64,000 nt of DNA from UBA8919 sp041658185 (GTDB lineage Bacteria; Elusimicrobiota; UBA8919): contig JBBAAR010000013.1 of NCBI GenBank assembly GCA_041658185.1, positions 3,648 through 67,647 on the forward strand, in the 5' to 3' direction. Below are positions 34,371 to 42,916 of the stretch, in pieces; the first letter of the stretch is position 1; each line of letters begins with the position of its first letter. The position numbers and the translations under genes were made by a program. The notes beneath the pieces were generated by a model, which saw only the letters and a program-made list of their open reading frames with translations, was not told the DNA's origin and searched no databases.

Positions 34371-34607
34371 TCATTTTTTAATTAAAATCCTAAATGTTCC
34401 GCCTAAATTTTCAACTTTACTAATCCTATGCCCTTCTTCTTTGATACTCCGGGGAACATTTCTTATCGGTTCGCCATCGTCAAGAATTACTTCCAGAATC
34501 TGTCCTTTTCTAATTTCTTCAAGTGCAAGTTTTGTCTTAACAAAATTTGTTGGGCATATAACACCCGTCAAATCCAGTTTTCTTGCAATTTTGATTTTTT
34601 TATCCAT
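34371..34607 (-). CDS. tusA: TusA-family sulfurtransferase
   Basis: Start chosen at MDKKIKIARKLDLTG. The TusA motif is ICPTNFVKTKLALEE, with the sulfur-binding cysteine in CP-x2. DDGEPIRNVPRSIKEEGHR follows and GTFRILIKK ends the 78-residue protein. It relays persulfide sulfur between donors and acceptors in the cytoplasm. It sits between the ThiS-CysK fusion and thrC in the sulfur operon. One of the best candidates for charging the two carrier domains. Confidence 0.87.
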   Translation of the reverse strand: MDKKIKIARKLDLTGVICPTNFVKTKLALEEIRKGQILEVILDDGEPIRNVPRSIKEEGHRISKVENLGGTFRILIKK

Positions 34608-34611
34608 AATT

Positions 34612-35733
34612 TTATCCCCTAAAATACTGTTCAACACTGAAATATCTTTCACCGGTGTCCGGTAAAATTGTAACAACTCTCTTACCATTACCCAAAATTT
34701 TTGCAACTTTTAATGAAGCCCAGACGGACGCACCTGACGAAATTCCGACAAAAAGCCCTTCCTCTTTTGATAGAAGTTTTGCGGTAGTAAAGGCATCTTC
34801 ATCGCTTACTTTAATTATCTCATCAATAATATCTTTGTTAACTGTTTCCGGAATAAAACCGGCGCCGATCCCCTGAATTTTATGAGGACCGGGTTTTTCT
34901 CCCGACAGCACTGCTGAAGTTTCAGGTTCAACCGCAATTATTTTTATATTCGGATTTTTCTTTTTAAGAACTTCGCCCACACCCGTGATTGTTCCGCCGG
35001 TGCCGACACCGGCAACAAAAGCATCAAGTTGACCGTCGGTAGCAGATAAAATCTCCTGTGCAGTTGTAAGCCGGTGTATTTCGGGATTTGCCGGATTATT
35101 AAACTGCTGGGGAATATAACTATTCGGAATTTTTTTGTGGAGTTTCTCCGCCTTCTTTATTGCACCTGTCATACCTTCAGCAGCAGGAGTTAAAATAACC
35201 TCGGCACCAAACGATTTTAATATGAAAATTCTCTCCAGAGACATTGATTCCGGCATTGTGAGAATACATTTATATTTTTTGACGGCAGAAATCATTGCAA
35301 GTCCTATACCTGTATTGCCGCTGGTCGGTTCTATTATTGTACCGCCCGGTTTCAAAAGACCTTCTCTTTCTGCATCTTCAACCATAGAAATACAAATTCT
35401 GTCTTTTACAGAACCGCCGGGATTAAAAAATTCTACTTTTACAAGAATTTCCGCCGAATCTTTCGGGACAATATAATTCAACTTCACAAGCGGCGTGTTG
35501 CCTATCAGTTCAAGAATGTTTTTGTAAATCCTGCTTCCGCCGCCCATATAATAAATAAATTCCAAAACATCACCATCCTTCAAAATAGTATTTACATATT
35601 TTTCTCTCGGAAGAATTTTATTATTCAACTCAATTGTTACAACCTCTTTTCTAATTTTTTTAGTTTCAAGTAATTTTTCAACCGTTAAACTATTCTCAAA
35701 TTTTCCCTTTTTACCGTTAATTGTGATTTTCAT
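34612..35733 (-). CDS. ThiS-like sulfur-carrier domain fused to cysteine synthase
   Basis: Residues 1-66 form a beta-grasp ThiS-like domain (ITINGKKGKFENSLTVEKLL, VLEFIYYMGGG). Its Gly-Gly-Gly falls just at the junction to a complete cysteine synthase (residues 72-373): IYKNILELIGNTPLVKLN, the PLP-lysine motif NPGGSVKDRI and EPTSGNTGIGLAM. A carrier C-terminus buried in a fusion cannot be thiocarboxylated unless it is cut after Gly-Gly; a JAMM peptidase sits in the same gene cluster. It overlaps the sulfite reductase gene by 4 bp. Unusual fusion, reported as a finding. Confidence 0.82.
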   Translation of the reverse strand: MKITINGKKGKFENSLTVEKLLETKKIRKEVVTIELNNKILPREKYVNTILKDGDVLEFIYYMGGGSRIYKNILELIGNTPLVKLNYIVPKDSAEILVKVEFFNPGGSVKDRICISMVEDAEREGLLKPGGTIIEPTSGNTGIGLAMISAVKKYKCILTMPESMSLERIFILKSFGAEVILTPAAEGMTGAIKKAEKLHKKIPNSYIPQQFNNPANPEIHRLTTAQEILSATDGQLDAFVAGVGTGGTITGVGEVLKKKNPNIKIIAVEPETSAVLSGEKPGPHKIQGIGAGFIPETVNKDIIDEIIKVSDEDAFTTAKLLSKEEGLFVGISSGASVWASLKVAKILGNGKRVVTILPDTGERYFSVEQYFRG

Positions 35734-36647
35734 AAAAACTCCTTTGTCTCATTTTTGTATTTTTTTAATCCTACACGGTCAAATGTATTTCCAATTCGTT
35801 CGCGAGTTTTGCCGTTTTTTATATACCACTCAATTGTGCGTTTAATTATCGGAATTATGTTTTTTACAGGGAAAATATCTGTTATTAAATCAGCCATCCT
35901 CGGATGTCTTCCCCATCTCCCGCCAACATATAAACGGTATCCGATACGACTTTCATGCCACGCCGATGTCGGACAAATTTTTATACAATCACCGCAGAAT
36001 ATGCATTTTGAAAAATCATAAATCGGCTTGCCTGTTTTGTCTTCTGGAACTATTGCACCTTCAAGACATGCTTTGGCACAAAGTCCGCAACCAATACATT
36101 TTTTCCCATCCCACTTTGGCTCCACTTCACCAACAAAACCAATATCAGCACCTTTTGCTCTTGTGCAATCGGAAGGACAACCGGCGAATGATATTTTGAA
36201 TTTTCCATGCACTGTCGGAATACCGAAAAATTTTTTATCTACTGTTTGAGCCAGTTTTTGTGCGTCTATAATTCCGCGAGCATTATACTCACATCCGCCG
36301 CAACCGGTTGCAACTCTTACCCTTGGACCGCAGGAAGCCGTACCTTGACCGATTTTTTTTAACTCGTTTTTCAGTTTATTAAAACTGTGTATATCAACGG
36401 AAATAATTTCAAATGATTGACGGGTAGTCAAATGAACAAAATCCGCTTTACCGTATTTTTGGGCAATTTTTATAATTTTTTTAAGACGATTTACCGACAT
36501 ACGACCGCCAGGAATGCGAAGACGCACCGTGAATAAGTCCTTTTTATTTTGTTTGATGAACCCGCCAGCCTTTAATTCGGCAAAATTGACATTTAATTTT
36601 TTTTGCTCTTTTTTTGTCTTTATATTAAACTTGTTAAAAAATTTCAC
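35730..36647 (-). CDS. siroheme sulfite reductase-like protein with two ferredoxin clusters
   Basis: A GTG start, sharing a base with the hemL stop and preceded by GGGAGG, gives 305 residues. An N-terminal half-domain (VRLRIPGGRMSVNRLKKI, HLTTRQSFEIIS) is followed by siroheme/Fe4S4 ligands (SCGPRVRVATGCGGC, SFAGCPSDCTRAKG). A ferredoxin insert carries CIGCGLCAKACLEG and CIFCGDCIKICPTSAW. This is the layout of small, anaerobe-type sulfite/nitrite reductase-like proteins rather than large CysI. It would reduce sulfite to sulfide for the downstream synthases. Electron donor not visible. Confidence 0.82.
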   Translation of the reverse strand: MKFFNKFNIKTKKEQKKLNVNFAELKAGGFIKQNKKDLFTVRLRIPGGRMSVNRLKKIIKIAQKYGKADFVHLTTRQSFEIISVDIHSFNKLKNELKKIGQGTASCGPRVRVATGCGGCEYNARGIIDAQKLAQTVDKKFFGIPTVHGKFKISFAGCPSDCTRAKGADIGFVGEVEPKWDGKKCIGCGLCAKACLEGAIVPEDKTGKPIYDFSKCIFCGDCIKICPTSAWHESRIGYRLYVGGRWGRHPRMADLITDIFPVKNIIPIIKRTIEWYIKNGKTRERIGNTFDRVGLKKYKNETKEFL

Positions 36648-37888
36648 TATAACCTCCCGAATGTATGAGAAACCTCGCTTACTGTTTTTTCTATATCCTT
36701 ATCGGTATGGGCAAAGGAAATAAAATCGGATTCAAAAGGCGAAGGTGAAAAAAGAATGCCTTTACTAAAAAGAAAATTGTAAAACTTTTTGAATTTTTTT
36801 ATATCTTGTTTTTTTGCCGATGAATAGTCAATAACTTTTTGCCCCGAAAAAAACACTGAAAACATGGAACCGAAAGTATTTATTTGAATATCAATATTTC
36901 TTTTTTGTGCTTGCTTTTTTATTGACTTACACATAAATGTAATTTTATCGTCCAGCAATTTGTAGTTTGCAGTTTGTAATTTTTTTAATATTTCTATTCC
37001 CGCAACAATAGTTACGGGATTCGCAGAAAATGTCCCTGCCTGATAGACATTACCGGAAGGTGCAATTTTTTTCATAATTTCTTTTTTACCGCCGAATGCA
37101 CCTATTGGAAATCCTCCGCCGATGATTTTTCCCAGACATGTCAAATCCGGTTTGAGTCCGTATAACTTTTGGGCACCGCAATATCCCGGACGGAAACCGC
37201 TAATCACTTCATCAAAAATGAGAAGGATATTGTATCTGTTACACAAATCTTTAATGCCTTTTAAAAAATTTGCTGCCGGCAGAACAACACCCATATTGCC
37301 TGCAATCGGTTCAATAATTATACAGGCGATTTCATTGTAATGTTTTTTTATTGCCGACGAGACGGAACTTAAATCATTATAGGAAACTTCAAAGTAATTT
37401 TTCCTGTCAAAAAACAGTTCCGATGCGCCATGATAACATCCGGTGAATTTTAAAATTTTACTTTTGCCCGTGTATCCGAAAGCCAGACGAACAGCAGAAG
37501 TTGTGGCTTCGGTTCCCGAGTTAACAAAACGCATCATTTCTACTGACGGAAAAGCATCGGAAATCATTTCAGCGAGCTCAGTTTCAAAAATATTTGTAAA
37601 ACCATAGCTAGTACCAAGTGCAAGTTGCTTTCTTACCGCTTTTAATATTTCATTATCTGAATGCCCCGATATCAAAGCGCCCCAAGACATGCAGTAATCA
37701 ATATATGTTTCTCCGTCGCTTGTATGAATTTTTGAACCTTTTGCTGATTTAACAAAAATAGGCTTCGTTCCGACCGCCCTAAAACTTCTAACGGGTGAAT
37801 TTACGCCGCCGGGAAAATATTTTTGAGCCGCTTCAAACAATTTCCCCGCTTTGCGGGATTTCATATCACTCAACATTTTTTTAACCAT
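36647..37888 (-). CDS. hemL: glutamate-1-semialdehyde 2,1-aminomutase
   Basis: A PLP aminotransferase-fold enzyme of 413 residues. Landmarks are KYFPGGVNSPVRSFRAVGT, DYCMSWGALISGHSD, MRFVNSGTEATTSAVRLA and LIFDEVISGFRPG, with the Schiff-base lysine in TCLGKIIGGGFP. It makes 5-aminolevulinate from GSA. It overlaps hemB by 19 bp. The product is needed here for siroheme of the sulfite reductase encoded next. A start at MLSDMKS is equally possible. Confidence 0.93.
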   Translation of the reverse strand: MVKKMLSDMKSRKAGKLFEAAQKYFPGGVNSPVRSFRAVGTKPIFVKSAKGSKIHTSDGETYIDYCMSWGALISGHSDNEILKAVRKQLALGTSYGFTNIFETELAEMISDAFPSVEMMRFVNSGTEATTSAVRLAFGYTGKSKILKFTGCYHGASELFFDRKNYFEVSYNDLSSVSSAIKKHYNEIACIIIEPIAGNMGVVLPAANFLKGIKDLCNRYNILLIFDEVISGFRPGYCGAQKLYGLKPDLTCLGKIIGGGFPIGAFGGKKEIMKKIAPSGNVYQAGTFSANPVTIVAGIEILKKLQTANYKLLDDKITFMCKSIKKQAQKRNIDIQINTFGSMFSVFFSGQKVIDYSSAKKQDIKKFKKFYNFLFSKGILFSPSPFESDFISFAHTDKDIEKTVSEVSHTFGRL

Positions 37889-38823
37889 TTCGCGGCATCC
37901 TTTGCATGATAAGTAATTATTAGAGTTGCACCGGCCCTTTTTATTGCCGTAAGAATTTCCAAAACCGATTCTTTCTCGGAAATTATACCCTTTGATGCCG
38001 AAAACTTAATCATAGAATACTCTCCGCTGACATTGTATGCAGCAATCGGAACACCGAATTTCTGTTTTGCTTCTTTAATAATATCAAGATAACAGAGAGC
38101 GGGTTTTACCATAACGATATCTGCACCATCATCAATATCCTGTTTTATCTTTCTTAACGCATTGCTTGTATTTTCATAATCTAATTGATACGATTTTCTA
38201 TCTCCAAATTTTGGATTGCTATCAAGTGCTTCTCTGAAAGGCCCATAAAAATTTGAAGCAAATTTTGCTGAATAAGCAAAAATACCGACATTATCAAAAC
38301 CATTTTTATTCAGCATATTTCTTATTGATTTTACTTGACCATCCATCATAGCCGACGGAGCAACAAAATCACAACCCGCTTCTGCGTGTGATAGTGCAAT
38401 TTTTGACAGATATTTTAATGTTGAGCGAATATCTAATGTTTTATTTCTAAAAATTCCGCAATGACCGTCTGACTTATAACCGCAAAGACATACATCGGTT
38501 ATTATAACAACCTCAGAATATTTTTGTTTTATTTTCTTTACCGCATTTTGAACAACACCGTTTTTATCCCAGGCATGTGAACCAATACCATCTTTTTTAT
38601 CCGTTACACCAAAAAGCAAAACTGCCGGGATACCGAGTTTTTTTATTTCTTCAACTTCCAGAAGCATTTTGTCAATTGAAAAATGAAAAACACCGGGAAA
38701 ATTTTTTATCGGCTCTTTTATGTTTTTCCCCTCTACAACGAAAAACGGCATAATCAAATTATCAACGGTTAAGTGTGTTTCTCTAATCATTCTTCTTATT
38801 GTTTCATTTTTTCTTAAACGCAT
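37870..38823 (-). CDS. hemB: delta-aminolevulinic acid dehydratase (porphobilinogen synthase)
   Basis: A 317-residue TIM barrel: LIMPFFVVEG at the start, ITDVCLCGYKSDGHCG with the metal cysteines, HAEAGCDFVAPSAMMDG, the SAKFASNFYGPFREA block with a Schiff-base lysine, and DIVMVKPALCYLDII. Cysteines in DVCLCGYKSDGHC suggest the zinc type. It condenses two 5-ALA to porphobilinogen. It overlaps cobA by 20 bp and hemL by 19 bp in the siroheme block. Confidence 0.93.
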   Translation of the reverse strand: MRLRKNETIRRMIRETHLTVDNLIMPFFVVEGKNIKEPIKNFPGVFHFSIDKMLLEVEEIKKLGIPAVLLFGVTDKKDGIGSHAWDKNGVVQNAVKKIKQKYSEVVIITDVCLCGYKSDGHCGIFRNKTLDIRSTLKYLSKIALSHAEAGCDFVAPSAMMDGQVKSIRNMLNKNGFDNVGIFAYSAKFASNFYGPFREALDSNPKFGDRKSYQLDYENTSNALRKIKQDIDDGADIVMVKPALCYLDIIKEAKQKFGVPIAAYNVSGEYSMIKFSASKGIISEKESVLEILTAIKRAGATLIITYHAKDAAKWLKKC

Positions 38824-39559
38824 ATTTTAAGACATCCCCCACAATAAATACCACCGGCGGTTTTATTCCAGCGACTATTTTTCTTACATCTTTTAATCTA
38901 CCTATCCGTTTTTTTTCGTTATGGAAACCTGCTTTCTCTACTATTGCACAAAACATATTTTTATTCCAACCAACCTTAATCAGTTTTTTTGTAATTTTTT
39001 TAAGATTTTCTGTTGCCATATAAAAAACAAGCGTTCCCTGTTTCGGCAGTAATGCGTAATCCACTGATGATTTTTTACCAGCCGGATTCTCGTGCCCTGT
39101 GATAAATGAAACAACCGGTGCGATTTTTGTTTTTGTTAAACCGATATTCAAAGATGCTGCTGCGGATGAAGCCGCTGTTATCCCGGGAATAATTTCAAAG
39201 TCAATTTTATTTTTTACAAGTATTTCTACTTCTTCATTCAGTCGCCCAAATATAACAGAATCACCATTTTTAAGACGGACAACAGTTTTGTATTTTTTTG
39301 CCTTTTCAACAATCAAAATATTCAATTTATCCTGTTCTGTTGTGGAACTATCCGAAAAACTATTTCTGGTATCGTCGGCATTTATAAGTTCAGCAGTTTT
39401 CGATGCATATCTTAATAGTTTTTTGTTAACTAAATAGTCGTAAATAACGCAATCGGCTTTTTTCAGAATTTTTAGACCCTTCAGCGTTATAAGTTCACAA
39501 TCGCCGCAACCGGCGCCAACGATATACACTTTGTTTTCTAAATAATTTTTCCGTTTCAT
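38804..39559 (-). CDS. cobA: uroporphyrinogen-III C-methyltransferase (SUMT)
   Basis: Start chosen at MKRKNYLENK. The family motif VYIVGAGCGDCELITLKGL and DCVIYDYLVN lie at the N-terminus, then VRLKNGDSVIFGR (VRLKGGDP-like), EIIPGITAASSAAASLNIG and FITGHE. Length 251 residues. It methylates uroporphyrinogen III to precorrin-2 with SAM. There is no fused HemD part. The start lies inside the end of hemC (65-bp overlap), which matches the early stop of HemC. Confidence 0.9.
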   Translation of the reverse strand: MKRKNYLENKVYIVGAGCGDCELITLKGLKILKKADCVIYDYLVNKKLLRYASKTAELINADDTRNSFSDSSTTEQDKLNILIVEKAKKYKTVVRLKNGDSVIFGRLNEEVEILVKNKIDFEIIPGITAASSAAASLNIGLTKTKIAPVVSFITGHENPAGKKSSVDYALLPKQGTLVFYMATENLKKITKKLIKVGWNKNMFCAIVEKAGFHNEKKRIGRLKDVRKIVAGIKPPVVFIVGDVLKYAFKKK

Positions 39560-40172
39560 AATCATCTTCTCTGATAACTACCGCCAGCGAACCCTGTAAG
39601 TGATGCGGTCTTAATATTTCAAACGGTATCTTTTCTGCAATTCTACTTTCAAGTCCTAATCTTAGAAGTGCACAGGCAGCGACAATCATACCGTCCAGAC
39701 AATATCTCTCAAACTTTTCAAGCCGTTCTTCTATGTTTCCGCGAATATCAATTATTTCAAAATCGCCTCTGAATTTTTTCAACTGTTCCTTCCTTCGGAT
39801 ACTACTTGCCCCGATTTTCGCATTAAGCGGCAACTCGTTTAATTTCAAATTGTTTTTTGACACAAGTGCATCTAATTGGTCAAGCGGTTCTGTTATTACC
39901 GCAATTTTAAAGCCGTTAAGCAATACATCCGGCAAATCCTTGGCACTGTGAACCGCGCAATCAATTTCATTTTTTAAGAGCGCCCTGTCAATTGCATCGG
40001 TAAAAAAATCACTGCCTTCAATCTCGGAAATCGGTATTTTTTTATCTCTGTCACCTGAAGTATTAAAGGTTTTAATTTTAAAATTTTTCAACCCGAAAAT
40101 CCGGATTATTTCGTCCACCTGTTTTAATGCCAAAGGCGACGGTCTTGTGCCGATTCTGATTTTTCTTTCCAT
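39495..40172 (-). CDS. hemC: porphobilinogen deaminase, short; lacks the cofactor-cysteine domain
   Basis: Residues 1-205 match domains 1 and 2: GTRPSPLALKQVDEI, TSGDRDKKIPISEIEG, DCAVHSAKDLPDVLL, IGASSIRRKEQL and HHLQGSLAVVIREDD. The protein then stops at 225 residues. Normal HemC is about 310 and carries, in domain 3, the cysteine that binds the dipyrromethane cofactor; no such part is visible. The tail (FRKQSVYRWRRLRRL) is read through the cobA start in another frame. It may be inactive, frame-disrupted or an unusual form. hemD is not seen. Confidence 0.8.
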   Translation of the reverse strand: MERKIRIGTRPSPLALKQVDEIIRIFGLKNFKIKTFNTSGDRDKKIPISEIEGSDFFTDAIDRALLKNEIDCAVHSAKDLPDVLLNGFKIAVITEPLDQLDALVSKNNLKLNELPLNAKIGASSIRRKEQLKKFRGDFEIIDIRGNIEERLEKFERYCLDGMIVAACALLRLGLESRIAEKIPFEILRPHHLQGSLAVVIREDDYETEKLFRKQSVYRWRRLRRL

Positions 40173-41116
40173 ATCCCCGCCAATTCCTCAATTTCATTTT
40201 CAATTATTTTTTCCGCGGCAATTACGGACTTTTCTCTTAATTCCAGATTTTTATCGCTTATTTTTTTCAAATCATCCAAGTTATAGAGAATTATTTTGCT
40301 GCTCTTTACATCGGGATTTACATTCCTCGGCACCGACAAATCAAATATAAGGCAATTTTTACTGTTTTCCGATAAATCGTTTTTTTCCACCACAAAATGC
40401 GGTGCATTTGTCGCCGTTATGATAACGTCCGCCGAATCAACCGCCGATTTTAATTTGTCAAAACAAATAACTTCCGTCTCAAATATTCCCGCCAGTTTTG
40501 TTGCTTTCTCGTAATTCTTGCCGCTTATGATTTTTAACTTTATTTTATTTCTGGAAAAATAGTTAAGTATCGTTTCGGCAAGAGTGCCGGTGCCTATCAG
40601 CAAAAAACTTTTACCGTCTATATCACCCAGAAGCCGTTTTGCATTGTTAAATACTATGCTTGCAAAAGAAATATTCCCTGATGATACTTTGGTAGTTTTG
40701 CGAACTTCTTTTGCCGCTTTCAGGACGCGGTTAAAAAGTATGTTAAAAAATCTATCGGTTAAACCGAAATTCAAAGACCTGTAATACGCATCCTTTACCT
40801 GCGATAAAATCTCACTTTCGCCGAGGATCTGCGATTCAAGACCGCTTGCCAAACGAAAAAGATGCCTTACCGCCAAAAAACCTTCAATTTTGCGGAAATG
40901 TTTTGTTGTCTTATATTTAATTAAATTCTGTGCATTTTTATTTTCTGAAAAATAAAACTCCGTTCTGTTACATGTGGATACAATAACAAACGGCGAAACT
41001 CCGGAATTTTTTGTTTCAAGGAGAATGGTATCAACTGCGTCATTATCCAGATGATACTTTTCCCTTGTTTCAATATCGGTATTCTTATAATTTATTCCGT
41101 AGAGATGTAAATTCAT
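40124..41116 (-). CDS. hemA: glutamyl-tRNA reductase, short form
   Basis: The catalytic motif is VSTCNRTEFYF with the nucleophilic cysteine. GLESQILGESEIL and AKEVRKTTKVSSGNISFASI follow, then the NADPH fold (FLLIGTGTLAETILNYF, ADVIITATNAPHFV). The protein has 330 residues, about 90 fewer than E. coli HemA. It ends near where the C-terminal dimerisation domain would begin. The end is read through the start of hemC (49-bp overlap). It opens 5-ALA synthesis for siroheme. Confidence 0.88.
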   Translation of the reverse strand: MNLHLYGINYKNTDIETREKYHLDNDAVDTILLETKNSGVSPFVIVSTCNRTEFYFSENKNAQNLIKYKTTKHFRKIEGFLAVRHLFRLASGLESQILGESEILSQVKDAYYRSLNFGLTDRFFNILFNRVLKAAKEVRKTTKVSSGNISFASIVFNNAKRLLGDIDGKSFLLIGTGTLAETILNYFSRNKIKLKIISGKNYEKATKLAGIFETEVICFDKLKSAVDSADVIITATNAPHFVVEKNDLSENSKNCLIFDLSVPRNVNPDVKSSKIILYNLDDLKKISDKNLELREKSVIAAEKIIENEIEELAGIWKEKSESAQDRRLWH

Positions 41117-41549
41117 TTTCTATTACCTCTTTGAAACGCCTTGACAATTTCGGATTTTTGCCGTCGCTTGAAACGGTTATTAAAAGTCCGTTTTTCTTCA
41201 TCACCGCAGGAATTATAAAATCGCAAAGTTCTGTTTTATCGCACACATTTACTAATACATTTTGTTTTTTTGCATCATTAAATATCTTTTTATTAACCGT
41301 TCCGTCCGAAGTACAAGCGAAAATCAAAAATGCATTTTTTATATCGGCGGTTGAATATTTTTTTCTAAAATATTTGATTTTTTTTCTTTCAGCCAGTTTT
41401 TGCAGTTCATCCGTTAAATCGGGGCTAACCAGAGAAATATCCGATTTGTACGGCATCAAATTTTTTACTTTTCTCTCGGCGATTTTTCCGCCGCCAACAA
41501 TAACAACTTTTTTATTTTTTATATCAAGCCCTACCGGATAAAATCTCAT
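41085..41549 (-). CDS. precorrin-2 dehydrogenase (siroheme synthase N-terminal type), short
   Basis: The dinucleotide fold KKVVIVGGGKIAERKVKNL is followed by FLIFACTSDGTVNKKIF and VNVCDKTELCDFIIPAVMKK then ITVSSDGKNPKLSRRFKEVI. These are the CysG-N/Met8 marks. At 154 residues it is shorter than the usual about 200, with the C-terminal helical dimer part missing. It oxidises precorrin-2 to sirohydrochlorin. It overlaps hemA by 32 bp. The iron-inserting chelatase is not obvious in the cluster. Confidence 0.85.
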   Translation of the reverse strand: MRFYPVGLDIKNKKVVIVGGGKIAERKVKNLMPYKSDISLVSPDLTDELQKLAERKKIKYFRKKYSTADIKNAFLIFACTSDGTVNKKIFNDAKKQNVLVNVCDKTELCDFIIPAVMKKNGLLITVSSDGKNPKLSRRFKEVIENEFTSLRNKL

Positions 41550-41953
41550 TTTTTTACCTCACGGATTTTTTCTGCTTTAATTTTACCGTCAATGATTTTA
41601 TATGCCCTGATTTCCGGTTTATTAAAATTTTGCAGAGAAATTATTACATAATCTGCTGCGGGATAATATGCCATTTCAACATCGCGTGAAGACGGGTATG
41701 CTTCACTGTGCGTATGTGAATGGTAAATGCCTGACAGTTCAAGTTTTGAGTTTCTCATTTCCTTAAAAACTTTCAGTTGCTCTTCCGGTTTCATAAAATA
41801 ACAAATTTCGGGTTTATCCGAAACATTTTTCATTTTATAAATTTTTTTTGCCCGACGGTTGATGGTCCCTGCAATTATCCCGCAGACCTCTTTCGGATAA
41901 CCGTTTTTTGCGTGCATTATTATTTCAAATTTCTGTTTTTCGGTTAAAATCAT
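41546..41953 (-). CDS. JAMM/MPN metallopeptidase (Mec/HcyD-like)
   Basis: Start chosen at MILTEKQKFEIIMHAK, which overlaps the permease stop by 4 bp (ATGA). A 135-residue JAMM domain: glutamate in YPKEVCGIIAG, and YHSHTHSEAYPSSRD with the H-x-H and S-x2-D zinc ligands. In Mycobacterium the Mec peptidase releases cysteine from the CysO carrier, and in Wolinella HcyD trims the HcyS carrier. Here it could do either for the MoaD-like carrier, or cut the ThiS-CysK fusion after Gly-Gly. Confidence 0.88.
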   Translation of the reverse strand: MILTEKQKFEIIMHAKNGYPKEVCGIIAGTINRRAKKIYKMKNVSDKPEICYFMKPEEQLKVFKEMRNSKLELSGIYHSHTHSEAYPSSRDVEMAYYPAADYVIISLQNFNKPEIRAYKIIDGKIKAEKIREVKK

Positions 41954-42915
41954 TTTATCAATCCCGTAAGCAAATAGGAACTTAAAAACGCTATCGTCGG
42001 TGAAACCAGCCATACAAAAAACATTTTCTTCGTGGTCTTGTGTAAAGCCGTCTGATAAAAACCGTTTTTATTATGCGAAATAGCAAAAATGGACGCAGCG
42101 TTTAACTGAACTAAGGACTGCGGTATTCCCATAATAGATGCCACAATAAGAAGTGTCGCTGTAACAAAATTAACGGCGGAAGCCGTAATTGTACCGAAAG
42201 GCACCACCTCCCGTCCGACCGTGCACATCGTATTCTCACCGATAATTCCTGCGCCGACTATAAAAATCAAACCGACAACAAATAATCCCGGAGTAGAATT
42301 TTTTATAATTCCTGCAGCAACAAGCGGACCCACTGCGTTGGCGACATTATTGCTCCCTATTGCAAAAGCTACGTAACAGGAGGCGATTACAGACAGTTTT
42401 TTTAGTGCTTTTTCATTCGTAAAAAATTTTTCATATAACCACAGATTGTTAAACTTCGGCGGGTAAATGATTTTGTGAACAAATAATGTCAAAAAATACG
42501 AAACAATAGGCAACAGAATCCAAAAAGGAATTATCAGAGCAAACTTTTTGAAATTTACACCGCCCGAAACCAAACCGCTGCCTACGATTGAAAAGACCGT
42601 GGTCCATGATGTTGACTGCGGAATCTTCAGGATATTGGCAAAAAAAAGTCCGAACGATGCGGAGAACAAAATAATCAAAACAACGTTCATATCAAAATAC
42701 CGGCTGGGCAGTATCCCGCCGCCCAGCGTTTTTGTTACATTATGACCGAGGAAAACCGCGCCGACTACAACAAAAAATCCGAAAAGTAATATTGCTTTCT
42801 TTTTGGTCAATATATTAGAACAATAGGTCGCAGCAAACGAAGGAGCGATACCGCTTCCCCCCATATTTATTGCAAAAAATATAACAACCAGAAACAATAT
42901 TATTATTTTAAGCAT
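41950..42915 (-). CDS. PiT-family permease, probably for sulfate
   Basis: About 8-9 hydrophobic segments over 321 residues. PiT marks are AINMGGSGIAPSFAATYCS near the start (GxND-like signature degenerate), ILKIPQSTSWTTVFSIVGSG and the second half-repeat FAIGSNNVANAVGPLVAAGI. PiT relatives carry phosphate, but CysP-type members carry sulfate. Its position between the APS/PAPS reductase and the siroheme genes favours sulfate. There is no ABC sulfate transporter in the window. Confidence 0.78.
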   Translation of the reverse strand: MLKIIILFLVVIFFAINMGGSGIAPSFAATYCSNILTKKKAILLFGFFVVVGAVFLGHNVTKTLGGGILPSRYFDMNVVLIILFSASFGLFFANILKIPQSTSWTTVFSIVGSGLVSGGVNFKKFALIIPFWILLPIVSYFLTLFVHKIIYPPKFNNLWLYEKFFTNEKALKKLSVIASCYVAFAIGSNNVANAVGPLVAAGIIKNSTPGLFVVGLIFIVGAGIIGENTMCTVGREVVPFGTITASAVNFVTATLLIVASIMGIPQSLVQLNAASIFAISHNKNGFYQTALHKTTKKMFFVWLVSPTIAFLSSYLLTGLIK

Positions 42916-42916
42916 A

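Noticed and set aside
35730..36647. Nitrite reductase as an alternative call
   Set aside because: The fold fits both, but the surrounding genes are all for sulfur and no nitrogen genes are seen.
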